Source: Haemophilus_A paraphrohaemolyticus_A
GTDB lineage: Bacteria > Pseudomonadota > Gammaproteobacteria > Enterobacterales > Pasteurellaceae
Assembly (NCBI RefSeq): GCF_003253115.1
Contig: NZ_QEQF01000011.1
Coordinates: 4,360-68,359, forward strand
Length of the DNA stretch: 64,000 nt
Reading direction: 5' to 3'
The notes below the pieces were generated by a model that saw only the letters and a program-made list of their open reading frames with translations, was not told the DNA's origin and did not search any database. The position numbers and the translations under genes were made by a program. The stretch's first letter is position 1. Every line of letters begins with the position of its first letter. Below, piece by piece: positions 35,478 through 43,462 of this stretch.

Positions 35478-36335
35478 TTACGGATTACGTTTAAATTTAC
35501 TGAAATCAGGTTCACGTTTTTCGTTGAACGCGTTGCGGCCTTCTTGACCTTCCTCTGTCATATAGAACAACATTGTCGCATTGCCTGCCAATTCTTGAAG
35601 ACCAGCCTGACCATCACAGTCTGCATTTAATGCCGCTTTCAAGCAACGCAGCGCGATTGGGCTATTTTGTAACATTTCACGACACCAACGCACGGTTTCT
35701 TTTTCTAAATCAGCATAAGGCACAACGGTGTTCACTAAGCCCATATCTAGTGCTTGTTGCGCATCGTACATACGGCATAAGAACCAGATTTCGCGGGCCT
35801 TTTTCTGACCTACAATGCGAGCCATATAGCTTGCACCCCAACCACCATCGAATGAACCCACTTTCGGGCCAGTTTGACCGAATTTCGCGTTATCTGCAGC
35901 GATGGTTAAATCACACATCATATGTAACACGTGACCACCACCTACGGCATAACCTGCTACCATTGCCACCACTGGTTTCGGGCAAGTACGGATGTCACGT
36001 TGGAATTGTAAAACGTTTAAGTGGTGCACGCCGCTGTCATCTTTATAGCCGCCGTAGTCGCCACGAATTTTTTGGTCTCCGCCTGCACAGAAAGCATATT
36101 CGCCTTCGCCTGTAAGCACGATTACGCCAATTTTTTCATCAAAACGAGCATCTGCGAATGCGTGAATCATCTCTTTTACCGTTTGTGGACGGAAAGCGTT
36201 ACGCACTTCCGGGCGGTTGATGGTGATTTTTGCAATACCGTCGGTTGATTTGTGATAACGAATGTCGGTGTAACCTTCGCTGTGGTCAACCCATTCAATA
36301 GGTGCGTATAAAAATTCTTCGCTTGGATATAACAT
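35478..36335 (-). CDS. menB: 1,4-dihydroxy-2-naphthoyl-CoA synthase MenB
   Basis: Crotonase-family enzyme that closes the naphthoate ring in menaquinone synthesis. 285 aa, the same as E. coli. VRNAFRPQTVKEM, FCAGGDQKIRGDYGG and YAVGGGHVLHMMCDLTIAA are characteristic. AAGGAA lies 8 nt before the ATG. The other men genes are not here, except the thioesterase menI 8 kb away; menB stands alone, bounded by uptake-type hairpins on both sides. Confidence 0.97.
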   Translation of the reverse strand: MLYPSEEFLYAPIEWVDHSEGYTDIRYHKSTDGIAKITINRPEVRNAFRPQTVKEMIHAFADARFDEKIGVIVLTGEGEYAFCAGGDQKIRGDYGGYKDDSGVHHLNVLQFQRDIRTCPKPVVAMVAGYAVGGGHVLHMMCDLTIAADNAKFGQTGPKVGSFDGGWGASYMARIVGQKKAREIWFLCRMYDAQQALDMGLVNTVVPYADLEKETVRWCREMLQNSPIALRCLKAALNADCDGQAGLQELAGNATMLFYMTEEGQEGRNAFNEKREPDFSKFKRNP

Positions 36336-36402
36336 TGATAACGTTCCTTTTTATGTCAAAAATTCGTGCCATTATAGCGGTTTTTGTCGCTAGTGAAATA
36401 AA

Positions 36403-36456
36403 AAGCGGTTAAATTTGCCAACATTTTTGTAAATTATTATGCAAATTTAACCGCTT
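36403..36456 (-). terminator. spoT terminator from inverted uptake signals
   Basis: Perfect 16-bp stem, aagcggttaaatttgc (36403-36418) with gcaaatttaaccgctt (36441-36456), and a 22-nt loop. Both arms match the extended Apl-type uptake signal (core plus the downstream AAATTTGC). On the minus strand it is followed by T-rich sequence after spoT. Confidence 0.82.
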
Positions 36457-36466
36457 GAAAATTGGA

Positions 36467-38170
36467 TTAACGCTTATCGACTTTCACTACGCCACTCAAC
36501 TTGGTTAATCGTTGAATAACGACATAAAGATGAGCGTTGTCAGTAACTGAAATTTGTAATTTCACTTGGTAATTGCCGTTTTCGATTGGGTAGCTTTGCA
36601 CCGAGCCGATATTGCTATTAAGTGATGCAATCGTATTGGTGAGGCTTGCTAACACACCAGGTTGGTCTTTAATTTCTAACACTAATTCTACGTGAATTTC
36701 CTCAGGTTCTTCAGTTTCTAAGGCTTCGTCTAAGGCATCCAGTTGTTTTAAGGCTTGTTTGATTTTCGAACGAGCTTTCGCACTTACTGCAAAATTCAAC
36801 CAACTTGGATGCGGATAACGCCCTTCTTCGGTCACAATTTCAATTGTTTGCCCCGATTGCAACGGCTGTGAAATTGGATATGGCTGGCGATCTACTATCG
36901 CACCCACGCAGTGATCACCGATGTCGGAATGCACCGCATACGCGAAGTCAATAGCGGTCGATTTTGCTGGCAATTCTACAATTCTGCCTTTTGGCGTAAA
37001 CACGTAAATATCGTTCGAGAATAACTCCGATTTCACGCTTTCGATAAACTCTTCCGCATTTCCTGCACTTTGTTGCAATTCGATGATGCTTTGTAGCCAT
37101 TTTTGCGCTTTTTGTTGCACGCTGGTGGCGTGAGTTTGCTCATCGTTATATTGCCAGAATGCGGCAACGCCAAGTTCTGCCATCTGATCCATTTCTTCGG
37201 TGCGGATTTGCACTTCAATCGGCAAGCCTTTATGCCCAATCATTGATGTGTGGATCGATTGATAACCGTTACTTTTCGGTACGGCGATGTAGTCTCTCAC
37301 TTGATACGGGCGTGGTTTATACAAAGCGTGTACCTGCCCCAATGCTCGGTAGCAATTGTCCACATTGTCTACTACGACGCGGAAAGCATAGATATCCAAA
37401 ATCGAACGGAAACGTTGATCGCGTTGGCGAAGTTTATGATAAAGGGTGTAAAGATGCTTTTCTCGACCGTAAATGCGAGCAGGAATCCCCACTTCTTTGA
37501 GACGGCTTTCTAACTCGTGAGAAATAGTTGCAAGCAAGTCTTGACGCGTACCGCGTGCCATTTCAATCGCCATTTTCAGCACGTTATAACGGTGCGGATA
37601 CATCGCTTTGAAGCAGAGATCTTCCAGCTCATTTTTCAGATGCGTAATGCCTAAACGATGGGCGAGCGGGCTGTAAATTTCGAGCGTTTCTTTGGCAATG
37701 CGGACACGTTTATCTGGACGTAATGAGCCAAGCGTTCGCATATTATGAGTACGGTCGGCAAGTTTGATTAACACCACGCGGATGTCTTTCGTCATTGCCA
37801 AAATCATCTTGCGGAAGTTTTCTACTTGTGCTTCTTGGCGAGTGCGGAATTTTAATTTATCGAGTTTAGAAACCCCCTGCACAATTTCGGCAACGTTCTT
37901 GCCAAATTCAGCTGCAAGTTGTTCTTCGGTATAAGGCGTATCTTCAATTACATCATGTAACAGCGCCGCCATCACGGCTTCGTGGTCGAGTTTCATTTCC
38001 GCAATAATGCCTGCAACGGCAACAGGGTGCGTAATGTAGGGTTCACCGCTTGAGCGAGTCTGCCCCTCATGGGCGTCTCTGGCAACAACAAAGGCACGTT
38101 TGACCAGCTCAATTTTATCGGCTGGCAAATACTGACGAATTATGCGATCTAATGGTTCAAAAAGATACAC
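36467..38170 (-). CDS. spoT: (p)ppGpp synthetase/hydrolase SpoT, internally shortened
   Basis: Controls the stringent-response alarmone (p)ppGpp. The first 463 residues follow E. coli SpoT closely: HD hydrolase (HDVIEDT at 72-78, ADRTHNMRTL around 138-147), synthetase domain (GREKHLY, DYIAVPKSNGYQSIHTS, EVQIRTEEMDQMAE) and TGS (DIYVFTPKGRIVELPA). After SAKARSKIKQALKQ, however, a short acidic linker (about 478-492) leads directly into the ACT domain (493-567). The helical and zinc-finger/RIS region of about 140 residues is missing, so the protein is 567 aa instead of about 702. The frame is open throughout, so this is an in-frame deletion rather than a frameshift. Lies downstream of rpoZ, separated by a 77-bp palindromic element. 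Confidence 0.93.
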   Translation of the reverse strand: MYLFEPLDRIIRQYLPADKIELVKRAFVVARDAHEGQTRSSGEPYITHPVAVAGIIAEMKLDHEAVMAALLHDVIEDTPYTEEQLAAEFGKNVAEIVQGVSKLDKLKFRTRQEAQVENFRKMILAMTKDIRVVLIKLADRTHNMRTLGSLRPDKRVRIAKETLEIYSPLAHRLGITHLKNELEDLCFKAMYPHRYNVLKMAIEMARGTRQDLLATISHELESRLKEVGIPARIYGREKHLYTLYHKLRQRDQRFRSILDIYAFRVVVDNVDNCYRALGQVHALYKPRPYQVRDYIAVPKSNGYQSIHTSMIGHKGLPIEVQIRTEEMDQMAELGVAAFWQYNDEQTHATSVQQKAQKWLQSIIELQQSAGNAEEFIESVKSELFSNDIYVFTPKGRIVELPAKSTAIDFAYAVHSDIGDHCVGAIVDRQPYPISQPLQSGQTIEIVTEEGRYPHPSWLNFAVSAKARSKIKQALKQLDALDEALETEEPEEIHVELVLEIKDQPGVLASLTNTIASLNSNIGSVQSYPIENGNYQVKLQISVTDNAHLYVVIQRLTKLSGVVKVDKR

Positions 38171-38187
38171 GATACCCCCAACACTAA

Positions 38188-38264
38188 AAATGGATAATGG
38201 ACAATAAATTGCAATTGATACGGTTAATTTAACCTTTCAATCGCTTATTGTCCATTATCCATTT
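38188..38264. repeat. 77-bp palindromic element between rpoZ and spoT
   Basis: Perfect 20-bp terminal inverted repeats (38188-38207 and 38245-38264, ending ggataatggacaataa). The inner part is also partly symmetric (ggttaa/ttaacc and attga/tcaat). The whole element is therefore one extended imperfect palindrome, MITE-like in form and without coding capacity. It occupies the gap between two genes normally co-transcribed, rpoZ and spoT. Confidence 0.75.
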
Positions 38265-38284
38265 CAGGAATTTATCAATTTTAA

Positions 38285-38566
38285 TTAAGCGTTTGCTTGA
38301 ACGTCTGCTAAGAATGAAATTGCTTCTTTTTCTGCAATGTCTTGTTTAACAGCTTGTTGGTTATCAAACTGATCCATAATTTCGCCATTGATTAAACCTT
38401 CTTCGATTTCTCTTAAAGCAATCACAGTTGGCTTATCATTTTCTTCTGGCACTAATGCCTCACGAGTGTGAAGCTGGATTTGTCTTGCACGACGTGCCGC
38501 AATTAAAATTAAATCAAAACGGTTGCCGATAATTTCAGCAGCTTCTTGAACGGTTACACGAGCCAT
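38285..38566 (-). CDS. rpoZ: RNA polymerase omega subunit
   Basis: Small RNA polymerase subunit that helps assemble beta' and forms part of a ppGpp-binding site in E. coli. 93 aa (E. coli 91). MARVTVQEAAEIIGNRFDLILIAARRAR-type start and PTVIALREIEEGLI are conserved; the C-terminal third diverges. GGAG lies 8 nt before the ATG. gmk, its usual upstream neighbour, is replaced by aldA. Confidence 0.95.
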   Translation of the reverse strand: MARVTVQEAAEIIGNRFDLILIAARRARQIQLHTREALVPEENDKPTVIALREIEEGLINGEIMDQFDNQQAVKQDIAEKEAISFLADVQANA

Positions 38567-38687
38567 TTGTCACTCCAACGATTTGTGTATTCACGATAAT
38601 TCAGTATAAAGGGGTACGATTATACAAAAAATCGCCGATATTGACAATCTAAACCCGAGATATTCTTCGAAAAGCTGCTGCAAGCGG

Positions 38688-40130
38688 TTAAATATTTTGA
38701 TCGTATTGCAAATAGACTACATGAGTTTGGAGATATTCTTCTAAACCGTGTTTACCATCTGCACCGCCAATGCCTGATTTACGCCAACCTGCATGGAAAC
38801 CTTGCATTGCTTCAAAGTTTTCACGGTTCACGTAAGTTTCGCCAAATTTCAAGCGTGAAACCAATTTCATTGCTTTATTAATATTTTGAGTATAAATCGA
38901 AGATGTTAAACCGTATTCGCAATCATTGGCGAGCTCAATTACCTCATCAATGGTCTCGAAAGTGGCAATCGGAATGACAGGGGCAAAGATTTCTTGACGT
39001 AAAATCGCCATATCATTAGTTACATTATCAATGATTGTCGGTTCGAAATAATAGCCTTTACCTTTTACCGAATGACCACCAAGTAAGCAACGCCCTCCTG
39101 CTTTGATAGCTTCATCTACCATCGCCTGTGCATGCAATTGTCCCTGTTTGTTTACCATCGGTCCCATATCTAGGGTTTCATCTTCAAGCGGGTTTCCTAA
39201 GCGGACTTTTTTCATGAGTTCCACTAATTTTTGAGTGAAAACTTCTTTAACTTCGCACTGAACATAAATACGCTCTGCACAGTTACAAACTTGCCCACTA
39301 TTGATAATACGTGAAGCTACGATAGCTTTGGCAGCTAAATCTAAATTTGCATCTGCCAATACAATTGCAGGTGCTTTACCGCCTAATTCCAAATTCACTT
39401 TAGTGATATTGCGACTTGCCGCCTCCATCACTTTACGACCAGCAGGTTCGCTACCTGTTAAAGATACTAAACCGACCTTTGGATTGCCTGCTAATTCTTG
39501 ACCGATTTCACCACCTGCACCATGTACTAGGTTAAATACGCCCTTTGGTAAACCTGATGCATGTACAATTTCCGCAAATAATATGGCGTTAATTGGTGAA
39601 TCCACGCTTGGTTTCACTACTATGGTATTGCCTGTCACTAACGCTGGTGCCATTTTACGTGCGATTAAAAAGAAAGGGAAATTCCATGGCAGAATGCCTG
39701 TGGTGACCCCAATTGCTTTTTTATAAATGAAAATATGCTCGTTTGAGCGATCACTTTGGAGAATCTCCCCTTCGTAGCGTCTTGCCCATTCTGCCATATA
39801 ATCAATGTAATCGGCGGTAAAATTCACTTCCACTCGTGCAAGTGGTAGAGTTTTTCCCATTTCTGACGAAATTACCCTTGCAATTTCTTCTGTTCTTTCA
39901 CGAATGCCATGTGCAATTTTTCTTAAATAGCCAGCACGTTCGATCGCAGGCAGTTGCTCCCACGCATTTTGAGCTTTGTCTGCAGCATCAATTGCGGCTC
40001 GGGTTTCTTCTACAGTCCCTTTGGTAACAGACGCAATCACTTCTTCAGTGGCAGGGTTAATTACGTCAAAAAATTGACCGCTTGTAGAAGTAACAAATTG
40101 ACCATCAATATACATTTGATATGTTTTCAT
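38688..40130 (-). CDS. aldA: Aldehyde dehydrogenase AldA (lactaldehyde/glycolaldehyde)
   Basis: NAD-dependent oxidation of lactaldehyde to lactate and glycolaldehyde to glycolate in E. coli. 480 aa (E. coli 479) with very high similarity along the whole chain, for example FTADYIDYMAEWARRYEGEI and ENFEAMQGFHAGWRKSGIGG. Catalytic Cys in GQVCNCAERIY and general base Glu in LELGGKAP. AAGGAG stands before the ATG. A class II CRP site lies upstream, in keeping with a catabolic role. No fucose, rhamnose or glycolate genes are adjacent. Confidence 0.9.
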   Translation of the reverse strand: MKTYQMYIDGQFVTSTSGQFFDVINPATEEVIASVTKGTVEETRAAIDAADKAQNAWEQLPAIERAGYLRKIAHGIRERTEEIARVISSEMGKTLPLARVEVNFTADYIDYMAEWARRYEGEILQSDRSNEHIFIYKKAIGVTTGILPWNFPFFLIARKMAPALVTGNTIVVKPSVDSPINAILFAEIVHASGLPKGVFNLVHGAGGEIGQELAGNPKVGLVSLTGSEPAGRKVMEAASRNITKVNLELGGKAPAIVLADANLDLAAKAIVASRIINSGQVCNCAERIYVQCEVKEVFTQKLVELMKKVRLGNPLEDETLDMGPMVNKQGQLHAQAMVDEAIKAGGRCLLGGHSVKGKGYYFEPTIIDNVTNDMAILRQEIFAPVIPIATFETIDEVIELANDCEYGLTSSIYTQNINKAMKLVSRLKFGETYVNRENFEAMQGFHAGWRKSGIGGADGKHGLEEYLQTHVVYLQYDQNI

Positions 40131-40177
40131 AGAGTCTCCTTTTGTTTAAATAAGGGGCGGTTATCGCTATGAATGTA

Positions 40178-40220
40178 ATAATAATGTTAAAAAGTTTAAT
40201 AAACTGTGAGCTAGTTCACA
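40178..40220 (-). promoter_or_regulatory. CRP-dependent promoter of aldA
   Basis: A symmetric CRP site, TGTGA (40205-40209), six bases, TCACA (40216-40220), is centred at 40212.5. On the minus strand TATTAT (40183-40178) can serve as the -10 box, putting the start near 40171, so the CRP site centres at about -41.5, the class II position. Confidence 0.75.
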
Positions 40221-40246
40221 AATTTCACAATTTTCCCATAAAAAAA

Positions 40247-40274
40247 TCTCCAATAAAGCGGGCTTTATTGGAGA
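40247..40274 (-). terminator. Terminator of the DUF4198 gene
   Basis: tctccaataaag (40247-40258) pairs perfectly with ctttattggaga (40263-40274), 12 bp, 4-nt loop; on the minus strand a T7 run follows. Confidence 0.92.
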
Positions 40275-40300
40275 ATAATCATATCAAGCAATCTACGAAA

Positions 40301-41089
40301 CTATTTGACAATATCAAACGTTAACGTTGCATAATGTTTATGTTTTTGACATTGTTCAGGCTTCTCAAACGGCGTTTCATATACTACAGCTGCTTTCCAG
40401 AAACCATCACGAAGTGGGATAATATCGACTGTACCATCGGCAGCTGTTGTATCAGAGAAAGCTTGCGCTTCTACTTTGTGAGTATGATGGTTATCTGAAT
40501 TGTCAAATCCTTTGAAAGTTGCTGTTAATGTTGCATTCGGAAGCGGCTCGCCTTGGTAAAGTACCACGACTTTGAAACGCTCACCCACTTTGATAGTGGC
40601 AGGATTGACCATTGGCACGATTTCCAATTCATGTCCAACTACTTCTGCCACATCATTTTTTTCGGCTGCTTTGCCAATATTCACAATATTTTTGCCATAC
40701 ATTGCAGTACGTTCGCAATAAGTTGCGTTAGGCGTGTTTTGCATATCCGCTTGTTTCCAACCTTCCGCATTTTGCGACCAGAATGTCGGTTTATATTCTG
40801 CGGCTAACACATAGCTTCCTGCTTTTACTGGCTTCGCACTTTCATAGTGATAATTCTCGCCTTTTTGTATGAGCTTTTGTTTTCCTTCAGCATTAACTAA
40901 AACCATGCCTTTTTCAAAGAAATGCAAGCGTTTTTCTGCAATCGGCTCGAGCGTTGGAAATTCGCCATAGCCAATGTCTGCTTTCAAAATTTCGCCTGCT
41001 TTTAGAGGTTCACTTTGCACCCAAACGCGGTGAGCCTGAGCTGAAAAAGAAATCGCACAAATTGCGGTAGCAAGAAGTAGTTTTTTCAT
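40301..41089 (-). CDS. Periplasmic DUF4198 protein, possibly metal-related
   Basis: 262 aa with a clear signal peptide (1-19, cleaved after AQA, leaving an N-terminal His-Arg-Val). DUF4198 domain throughout; the C-terminal part resembles an immunoglobulin-like fold. His-rich spots (DNHHTHK, KHKHY) and the mature N-terminal His suggest metal binding. Members of this family (NikK) accompany nickel/cobalt ECF transporters in Pasteurellaceae, but no transporter genes are adjacent here, so the role is open. GGAG lies before the ATG. Single-gene unit. Confidence 0.75.
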   Translation of the reverse strand: MKKLLLATAICAISFSAQAHRVWVQSEPLKAGEILKADIGYGEFPTLEPIAEKRLHFFEKGMVLVNAEGKQKLIQKGENYHYESAKPVKAGSYVLAAEYKPTFWSQNAEGWKQADMQNTPNATYCERTAMYGKNIVNIGKAAEKNDVAEVVGHELEIVPMVNPATIKVGERFKVVVLYQGEPLPNATLTATFKGFDNSDNHHTHKVEAQAFSDTTAADGTVDIIPLRDGFWKAAVVYETPFEKPEQCQKHKHYATLTFDIVK

Positions 41090-41111
41090 AGATTCTCCGT
41101 TCTATTTACCA

Positions 41112-41237
41112 TTAACGTTGGCGGGCTTTAAATCTTGGGTTGCTCTTACAAATAACGTAAAGTTTGCCTTTACGACGTACAATTTTGCAATCGGGATGAC
41201 GACTTTTCGCACTTTTTAATGAGTTGAGGATTTGCAT
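41112..41237 (-). CDS. rpmJ: 50S ribosomal protein L36, type B (zinc-free)
   Basis: 41-aa protein, MQILNSLKSAKSRHPDCKIV at the start and ICKSNPRFKARQR at the end, the counterpart of E. coli YkgO. It lacks the four zinc ligands of the standard L36, having only two Cys. AAGGAA lies 6 nt before the ATG. Located 10 bp after rpmE2. In E. coli the ykgM-ykgO pair replaces zinc-containing L31/L36 under zinc shortage; whether that holds here depends on whether C+ copies exist elsewhere. Confidence 0.9.
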   Translation of the reverse strand: MQILNSLKSAKSRHPDCKIVRRKGKLYVICKSNPRFKARQR

Positions 41238-41247
41238 TCGATATTCC

Positions 41248-41517
41248 TTATTTTTTCGCCACTAAACTTGCCATACCTTTAAATTTATCGCTAAAGCGGC
41301 TTGCACGGCCTTCAGTGTTCGCTTCACGGCGTTTACCTGTATAAACAGGGTGTGAAGCGGAAGAAGTATCTAGCGTATAGAGTGGATATTCTTTGCCGTC
41401 TGTCCATTTCATAGTTTTTGTTGTTGCGGCACAAGAGCGAATAACCCAGCCTTGTTGTACGGAAGCATCATAAAAAAGCACTTCACGATAGTTTGTCGGA
41501 TGAATCCCTTTTTTCAT
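41248..41517 (-). CDS. rpmE2: 50S ribosomal protein L31, type B
   Basis: 89-aa L31 of the zinc-free type (E. coli YkgM). KKGIHPTNYREVLFYD, TLDTSSASHPVYTGK and SRFSDKF are typical; the CXXC zinc site of type A is absent. The ATG at 41517 with GGAGA upstream is preferred over an in-frame extension of 12 codons. Operon with rpmJ. Confidence 0.93.
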   Translation of the reverse strand: MKKGIHPTNYREVLFYDASVQQGWVIRSCAATTKTMKWTDGKEYPLYTLDTSSASHPVYTGKRREANTEGRASRFSDKFKGMASLVAKK

Positions 41518-41551
41518 TTGAGTTGTCTCCTTTTGTATTTTGACTCGTTTC

Positions 41552-41572
41552 AAAATGGTTAATATCCATTTT
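41552..41572. promoter_or_regulatory. Inverted repeat in the rpmE2 leader
   Basis: aaaatgg (41552-41558), 7 bp, ccatttt (41566-41572). It falls about 10-30 nt downstream of the predicted rpmE2 start, so it could be an operator or a leader hairpin. Confidence 0.45.
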
Positions 41573-41588
41573 TAAATTATGGGAATGC

Positions 41589-41616
41589 ATTATACAGCAA
41601 TTTTCATTTATTTCAA
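41589..41616 (-). promoter_or_regulatory. rpmE2-rpmJ promoter
   Basis: On the minus strand TTGAAA (41616-41611), 16 bp, and a perfect TATAAT (41594-41589). Strong sigma-70 promoter about 70 bp upstream of the rpmE2 ATG. Confidence 0.75.
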
Positions 41617-41742
41617 TAATTTTTTTATGGTTTTGTGCAACTATTTTTTAACAATCAAAATTTTGCAAAAGAAACCCAAAATTCAATCGCTTTTTATGGT
41701 AGGCTATGCCTGAAATTTTCTAGCTACCTTGGAGAAAAATCT

Positions 41743-42417
41743 ATGGCACAGCAACCTTTTTTAATTGCACCCTCCATTCTTTCTGCTGATCTCGCACGCC
41801 TTGGCGATGATGTGAAAGCAGTGCTTGAAGCGGGTGCAGACATCATCCATTTTGATGTGATGGATAACCACTTTGTTCCAAACTTAACTTTCGGACCGGC
41901 TATTTGCCAAGCACTACGTGATTATGGCGTTACTGCACCGATTGATGTGCATTTAATGGTAAAACCTGTTGAGCGTTTAATTCCTGATTTCGCCAAAGCA
42001 GGGGCGAATTACATTACCTTCCATCCTGAAGCAACCGACCATATCGACCGCAATTTACAACTTATTCGTGATTTAGGTTGTAAATCTGGCTTGGTATTCA
42101 ACCCCGCAACGCCACTGCATTATCTTGATTATGTGATGGATAAAGTGGATATGATTTTGTTGATGGGCGTGAACCCTGGTTTTGGCGGGCAGAAATTTAT
42201 CCCTTCAACATTGGAAAAACTGCGTGAAGTGCGTAAACGTATTGATGCAAGCGGTTTAAATATTCGCCTTGAAGTAGATGGCGGTGTGAAAGTGGATAAC
42301 ATTGCAGACATTGCCGAAGCAGGGGCAGATACCTTTGTGGCAGGCTCTGCGATTTTTGACCAGCCAGATTACCAAGCGGTTATCAATCAAATGCGAAAAG
42401 CCCTAGAGGGAAAATAG
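41743..42417 (+). CDS. rpe: Ribulose-phosphate 3-epimerase
   Basis: Interconverts ribulose 5-phosphate and xylulose 5-phosphate in the pentose phosphate pathway. 224 aa (E. coli 225). TIM-barrel motifs APSILSADLARLG, HFDVMDNHFVPNLTFGP, VNPGFGGQKFIP and LEVDGGVK. GGAGA lies before the ATG at 41743; the 36-codon upstream extension is not family-like. The usual dam/gph/trpS neighbours are missing. Confidence 0.96.
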   Translation: MAQQPFLIAPSILSADLARLGDDVKAVLEAGADIIHFDVMDNHFVPNLTFGPAICQALRDYGVTAPIDVHLMVKPVERLIPDFAKAGANYITFHPEATDHIDRNLQLIRDLGCKSGLVFNPATPLHYLDYVMDKVDMILLMGVNPGFGGQKFIPSTLEKLREVRKRIDASGLNIRLEVDGGVKVDNIADIAEAGADTFVAGSAIFDQPDYQAVINQMRKALEGK

Positions 42418-42570
42418 CAAAATAAATCGAAAAGAAATTTTTTATGCGTGTGTGGATAATTTCTATTCATAATGGTAGAATACATCAATCTTCGCATACG
42501 TAAAATGTAGGCAAACTTTTTTAATTCTTGTGTGTCTTAATGGCGTCTGGTTCGACCTATCTCTTTTAGG

Positions 42571-42598
42571 TTGCATTAAACAAAATTTCGATTACACT
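42571..42598 (+). promoter_or_regulatory. acpP promoter
   Basis: TTGCAT (42571-42576), 16-bp spacer, TACACT (42593-42598), about 42 bp upstream of acpP. The rest of the 220-bp rpe-acpP gap is AT-rich with no other clear element. Confidence 0.6.
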
Positions 42599-42639
42599 AC
42601 TTAACTCTCGCATTCGCGATTTTATATAGGAAACCCAAA

Positions 42640-42873
42640 ATGAGCATTGAAGAACGCGTAAAAAAAATTATCGTTGATCAATTAGGTGCAGACGCTGCAC
42701 AAGTTAAACCTGAAGCTTCATTCATCGAAGATTTAGGTGCTGACTCTTTAGACACCGTTGAATTAGTAATGGCTTTAGAAGAAGAATTCGATATCGAAAT
42801 TCCTGATGAAGAAGCTGAAAAAATCACAACAGTTCAATCAGCGATTGACTACGTGACAAAAGCTAACGCATAA
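42640..42873 (+). CDS. acpP: Acyl carrier protein
   Basis: Carries growing acyl chains on the phosphopantetheine attached to the Ser in GADSLDTVELVMALEEEF. 77 aa, one shorter than E. coli. AGGAAA precedes the ATG. Usually part of a fab cluster (fabD-fabG-acpP-fabF); here it is alone with its own promoter and terminator. Confidence 0.98.
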   Translation: MSIEERVKKIIVDQLGADAAQVKPEASFIEDLGADSLDTVELVMALEEEFDIEIPDEEAEKITTVQSAIDYVTKANA

Positions 42874-42882
42874 TTCTACAAG

Positions 42883-42911
42883 TAAGGCGGTTTTAAACCG
42901 CCTTATTTTTT
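42883..42911. terminator. acpP terminator
   Basis: taaggcggttt (42883-42893) and aaaccgcctta (42895-42905) form a perfect palindrome followed by a T-run. Convergent matP may use it too. Confidence 0.88.
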
Positions 42912-42927
42912 TGCCTAAAGTTTCTTC

Positions 42928-43377
42928 TTACACATTTAAAAGCGATTTTAAACTCACTTTCATCTTCTCAACCTGTTCCAAATACAGCTCTTTATTTTCT
43001 AATTCATCAATCAGCTGTAATACGGCTTGCGAGAGTGTAACGCCTTGAGCATTCGCATACTTAGAAAGCTGTAGCCAACTTGCGTATTCCAAATCAATCG
43101 ATTTCTTTTTGGTTGTGATTTTTTCGGCATTGAAAAAACGTTTACGACGAGCACGGATCGACTGACGCATCTTTTTACGTTGTTCCGCAGTCATTTCTGT
43201 TTTCACCCATTTTTCAATTTCATCGGGCGAATTTTGTAGCGTAGTCAGCAGCTGAATTTTCAGCTCAATCATACTATTTTCGGTATATTTGGTAATATTT
43301 TCTCCCTCGCGATGTTTCTTGAGTAGATATTTCCACTTCCAATTCGCTTCTTGGGCTTCTAGCTTTTGATATCTCAT
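42928..43377 (-). CDS. matP: Macrodomain Ter protein MatP
   Basis: Binds matS sites and organises the replication-terminus macrodomain. 149 aa (E. coli 150). The four-helix N-terminal part (NWKWKYLLKKHREGENIT) and the ribbon-helix-helix region (RARRKRFFNAEKITTKKKSIDLEYASW) match the family. The ATG at 43377 is chosen over an in-frame extension; AAGAGA is the weak ribosome binding site. Divergent from lonH and close to fabA, the same order as in enterobacteria, and plausibly terminus-proximal. Confidence 0.92.
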   Translation of the reverse strand: MRYQKLEAQEANWKWKYLLKKHREGENITKYTENSMIELKIQLLTTLQNSPDEIEKWVKTEMTAEQRKKMRQSIRARRKRFFNAEKITTKKKSIDLEYASWLQLSKYANAQGVTLSQAVLQLIDELENKELYLEQVEKMKVSLKSLLNV

Positions 43378-43462
43378 TGTTTCTCTTGATTTATTCGCAA
43401 ATTTTAGGCAAGTATAACGGAATTTTGTATAATAAACCAAATTTCTATTATGAGGCGTATTC

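Noticed and set aside
36467..38170. spoT as a pseudogene
   Set aside because: The reading frame is continuous, catalytic motifs of both enzymatic domains are intact and the C-terminal ACT domain is in frame, so an internally shortened but working protein is more likely.
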